This document shows, piece by piece, positions 23,156 through 23,318 of a stretch of DNA of 23,318 nt. A program made the position numbers and the translations under genes. The stretch spans positions 1 to 23,318 of the forward strand of contig DJRS01000176.1 in NCBI GenBank assembly GCA_002440145.1. The letters are read 5' to 3'. The stretch's first letter is position 1. Every line of letters starts with the position of its first letter. The stretch is from Verrucomicrobia bacterium UBA6354. GTDB taxonomy: Bacteria > Verrucomicrobiota > Kiritimatiellia > RFP12 > UBA1067. Under the pieces are notes generated by a model that made no database searches, was not told where the DNA came from, and was given only the letters and a program-made list of their open reading frames with translations.

Positions 23156-23164
23156 ATTTTACCA
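23156..23164 (-). promoter_or_regulatory. Extended -10 promoter of nth, nearly leaderless
   Basis: On the minus strand the site reads TGGTAAAAT within TATGGTAAAATAT. The start seven bases after the box would be at 23149, four bases before the ATG at 23145. No Shine-Dalgarno sequence is visible, as at the other leaderless or short-leader starts. Confidence 0.55.
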
Positions 23165-23235
23165 TATCCGGGCGCCGGATTCACGCGAAAACGACGCAGA
23201 GCACTCCCGCGAACCGTCGGGTGAGCCTAATGCCT

Positions 23236-23254
23236 AATGCCGCCCGTCGGCGTT
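23236..23254. other. Small hairpin in the right-end non-coding stretch
   Basis: The stretch from 23165 to the window edge shows no gene that I can recognise. AATGCCG at 23236-23242 can pair with CGGCGTT at 23248-23254 around CCCGT, followed by TATT; a short terminator for either strand is possible. A tandem CCTAATG at 23226-23239 precedes it. Confidence 0.25.
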
Positions 23255-23318
23255 TATTCCTCAAGAGCGGAGGGGCGGCGTTTCAAGGAAACCGCGTCGC
23301 CGTTCCGGCGCAACGCCA

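Noticed and set aside
23146..23184. Longer N-terminus for nth starting at 23184
   Set aside because: The added residues would be encoded by the extended -10 promoter and are not typical of endonuclease III.
23226..23239. Tandem CCTAATG repeat
   Set aside because: Only two short copies; no CRISPR or other array follows.

Overview
The window is GC-rich bacterial DNA with tightly packed genes. The gene types suggest a free-living or gut-associated carbohydrate degrader of the PVC group, most likely Kiritimatiellota or a related Verrucomicrobiota lineage. The clues are a XylR-type regulator beside secreted glycoside hydrolases, a huge secreted protein with an autotransporter-associated beta-strand repeat and two LamG-like domains, and a Gfo/Idh/MocA dehydrogenase. 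The lineage is an inference, since no marker gene is present.

Region 1 (73-13868) is a glycan-use locus. A minus-strand XylR/AraC regulator faces a plus-strand run of eight genes: a secreted GH50-like agarase/beta-galactosidase, a Gfo/Idh/MocA oxidoreductase, a medium-chain dehydrogenase, an MFS sugar porter, a quinone-oxidoreductase-like enzyme, a beta-helix lipoprotein, the 1021-residue LamG/beta-strand-repeat protein and a secreted GH36-like alpha-galactosidase. Many junctions are ATGA overlaps, so the run is probably one operon. Secreted beta- and alpha-galactosidase-like enzymes plus import and redox steps point to a galactose-containing polysaccharide.

Region 2 (13869-17528) begins with a hairpin and a truncated IS5-type transposase whose stop codon overlaps the GTG start of a nucleoside hydrolase. 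A RusT/RbsU-type sugar permease and ribokinase follow. Together these form a compact ribonucleoside/ribose scavenging cassette: hydrolysis, ribose import and phosphorylation.

Region 3 (17529-20100) holds two short palindromes, a promoter, metY and cysK (sulfur incorporation into homocysteine and cysteine), closed by a strong rho-independent terminator.

Region 4 (20141-22507) is a five-gene chain of a C_GCAxxG_C_C protein, tsaC, a YbgC-like thioesterase, queD and rsmD. Three of the five act on tRNA or rRNA modification. On the opposite strand nth (endonuclease III) overlaps the end of rsmD.

A recurring feature is an extended -10 promoter (TGN followed by a TATAAT-like box, often as TATGGTA) directly upstream of transcription units. 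At the regulator and the GH50-like gene the predicted start site falls exactly on the A of the ATG, so these mRNAs may be leaderless.
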